Assembly: GCA_016342685.1 (NCBI GenBank)
Contig: JAEINU010000001.1
Span: 434,001-498,000 of the forward strand
Direction: 5' to 3'
Origin: Bacteroidales bacterium
GTDB taxonomy: Bacteria > Bacteroidota > Bacteroidia > Bacteroidales > UBA12077
Length of the DNA: 64,000 nucleotides
Shown here: piece by piece, positions 63,388 to 64,000 of the stretch
How positions within the stretch are numbered: position 1 is the first letter of the stretch
How the letters are laid out: every line of letters begins with the position of its first letter
Made by a program: the position numbers and the translations under genes
The notes under the pieces: generated by a model
What the model saw: only the letters and a program-made list of their open reading frames with translations
What the model was told of the DNA's origin: nothing
The model's database searches: none

Positions 63388-64000
63388 ATGAATATTAAAA
63401 TGGTCGACCTGAAAGGTCAGTACAATAAAATAAAGAGTGAAGTTGATACTGAAATTCAGAAAGTGATAGAAAATACATCCTTTATAAATGGACCTAAAGT
63501 AAAAGAGTTTTCAGAAAATCTTTCTCAGTATTTAGGAGGAATAAGTGTGGTGCCATGTGCAAATGGTACAGATGCACTTCAAATTGCTTTAATGGCTTTG
63601 GAATTAACACCTGGTGATGAAGTGATTTTGCCTGTTCATACATACGTGGCCACAGCAGAGGTTATTGCATTGCTTAAGTTAAAACCTGTTTTTGTTGATG
63701 TTCATCCCGATTTTTTCACAATTGATGTTCGACAAATTGAGAGTAAAATAACTAAAAAAACAAAAGTAATTATTCCTGTTCATCTCTATGGACAGTGTGC
63801 AGATATGGAGCCAATCATGAATATCGCAAATAAATATAACTTATTTGTTGTTGAAGATACGGCTCAAGCTATAGGAGCAGAATATTCATTTTCTGATGGG
63901 AGAAAATTTATGGCAGGAACAATTGGAGATATTGGGACTACTTCATTTTTTCCATCTAAAAACCTTGGTTGTTTTGGCGATGGTGGAGCAATGTTTGTTA
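63388..64000 (+). CDS. DegT/DnrJ/EryC1-type sugar aminotransferase (partial)
   Basis: The gene starts at ATG 63388 (MNIKMVDLKGQY) and runs off the right edge after 204 codons. Seen are the N-terminal F-I-N-G-P-K-V segment, the PLP phosphate-binding C-A-N-G-T-D-A-L, L-P-V-H-T-Y-V-A-T, the V-I-P-V-H-L-Y-G-Q block, Asp in V-E-D-T-A-Q-A and the catalytic Lys in F-F-P-S-K-N-L-G. The family makes amino sugars for surface polysaccharides, so a polysaccharide cluster may lie to the right. Confidence 0.9.
   Translation, partial: MNIKMVDLKGQYNKIKSEVDTEIQKVIENTSFINGPKVKEFSENLSQYLGGISVVPCANGTDALQIALMALELTPGDEVILPVHTYVATAEVIALLKLKPVFVDVHPDFFTIDVRQIESKITKKTKVIIPVHLYGQCADMEPIMNIANKYNLFVVEDTAQAIGAEYSFSDGRKFMAGTIGDIGTTSFFPSKNLGCFGDGGAMFV

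Overview
The window looks like a chromosomal segment of a low-GC, probably marine and anaerobic or facultative member of the Bacteroidota (Marinilabiliales/Marinifilaceae-like; this rank is inference). Supporting signs are DUF4831- and DUF3667-type proteins, Bacteroidota promoters of the form TTTG-N19-TAnnTTTG, lipoboxes followed by short tethers, scarce Shine-Dalgarno sites, a BtuB-like TonB receptor, 6S RNA between zapA and rny, and a fused NfnA-NfnB transhydrogenase.

Layout. (1) 1-3.5 kb is accessory DNA: the early/regulatory end of a phage-like or integrative element, with divergent repressors, a LuxR-type regulator, several unknown small genes and a DUF4406 protein. A 12-base word, ACCAAACACCAC on the minus strand, sits 1-4 bases before four minus-strand start codons. 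The region ends at what looks like the 3' end of a tRNA plus a terminator. (2) 3.6-13.5 kb is core metabolism and envelope: phosphofructokinase, a POT-type peptide transporter, NAD(P)HX repair enzyme, DUF4831 lipoprotein, periplasmic thioredoxin, PepD, DUF3667. (3) 13.5-18 kb holds a decayed radical-SAM pseudogene, the NfnAB fusion and the intact radical-SAM gene. (4) 18-24.7 kb holds a periplasmic coiled-coil protein, an HMA-CDF metal transporter, a substrate-binding-domain histidine kinase and a SNF2-family helicase. (5) 25-31.7 kb is an operon for a NuoE/NuoF/(GltD-NuoG) soluble complex, probably a flavin-based electron-bifurcating oxidoreductase, followed by a ferritin-like protein.

(6) 31.9-47 kb is the most unusual part: a LysM/periplasmic-binding-fold protein, a divergent Crp/Fnr regulator with a receiver protein, then one long chemosensory transcription unit with two receivers, a 587-aa coiled-coil protein, a STAS protein, CheA, CheW, CheR, a histidine-kinase homologue whose phospho-acceptor His is Asn, CheD, CheB and a GAF/PAS membrane sensor. 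No chemoreceptor (MCP) signalling domain and no flagellar gene is present. The 587-aa protein carries a CheZ-like D-x-x-x-Q motif and may be receptor, scaffold or phosphatase of the pathway.

(7) 47.2-64 kb: nucleotidase and alkaline phosphatase lipoproteins; an ECF sigma / anti-sigma / repeat-protein operon; a bioB operon preceded by a small protein that shares an N-terminal motif with the TonB receptor just downstream; a Glu/Thr-rich lipoprotein; an envelope operon with M23 and M28 peptidases; zapB-like and zapA genes, 6S RNA, RNase Y; and the start of a DegT-type aminotransferase that runs off the window.
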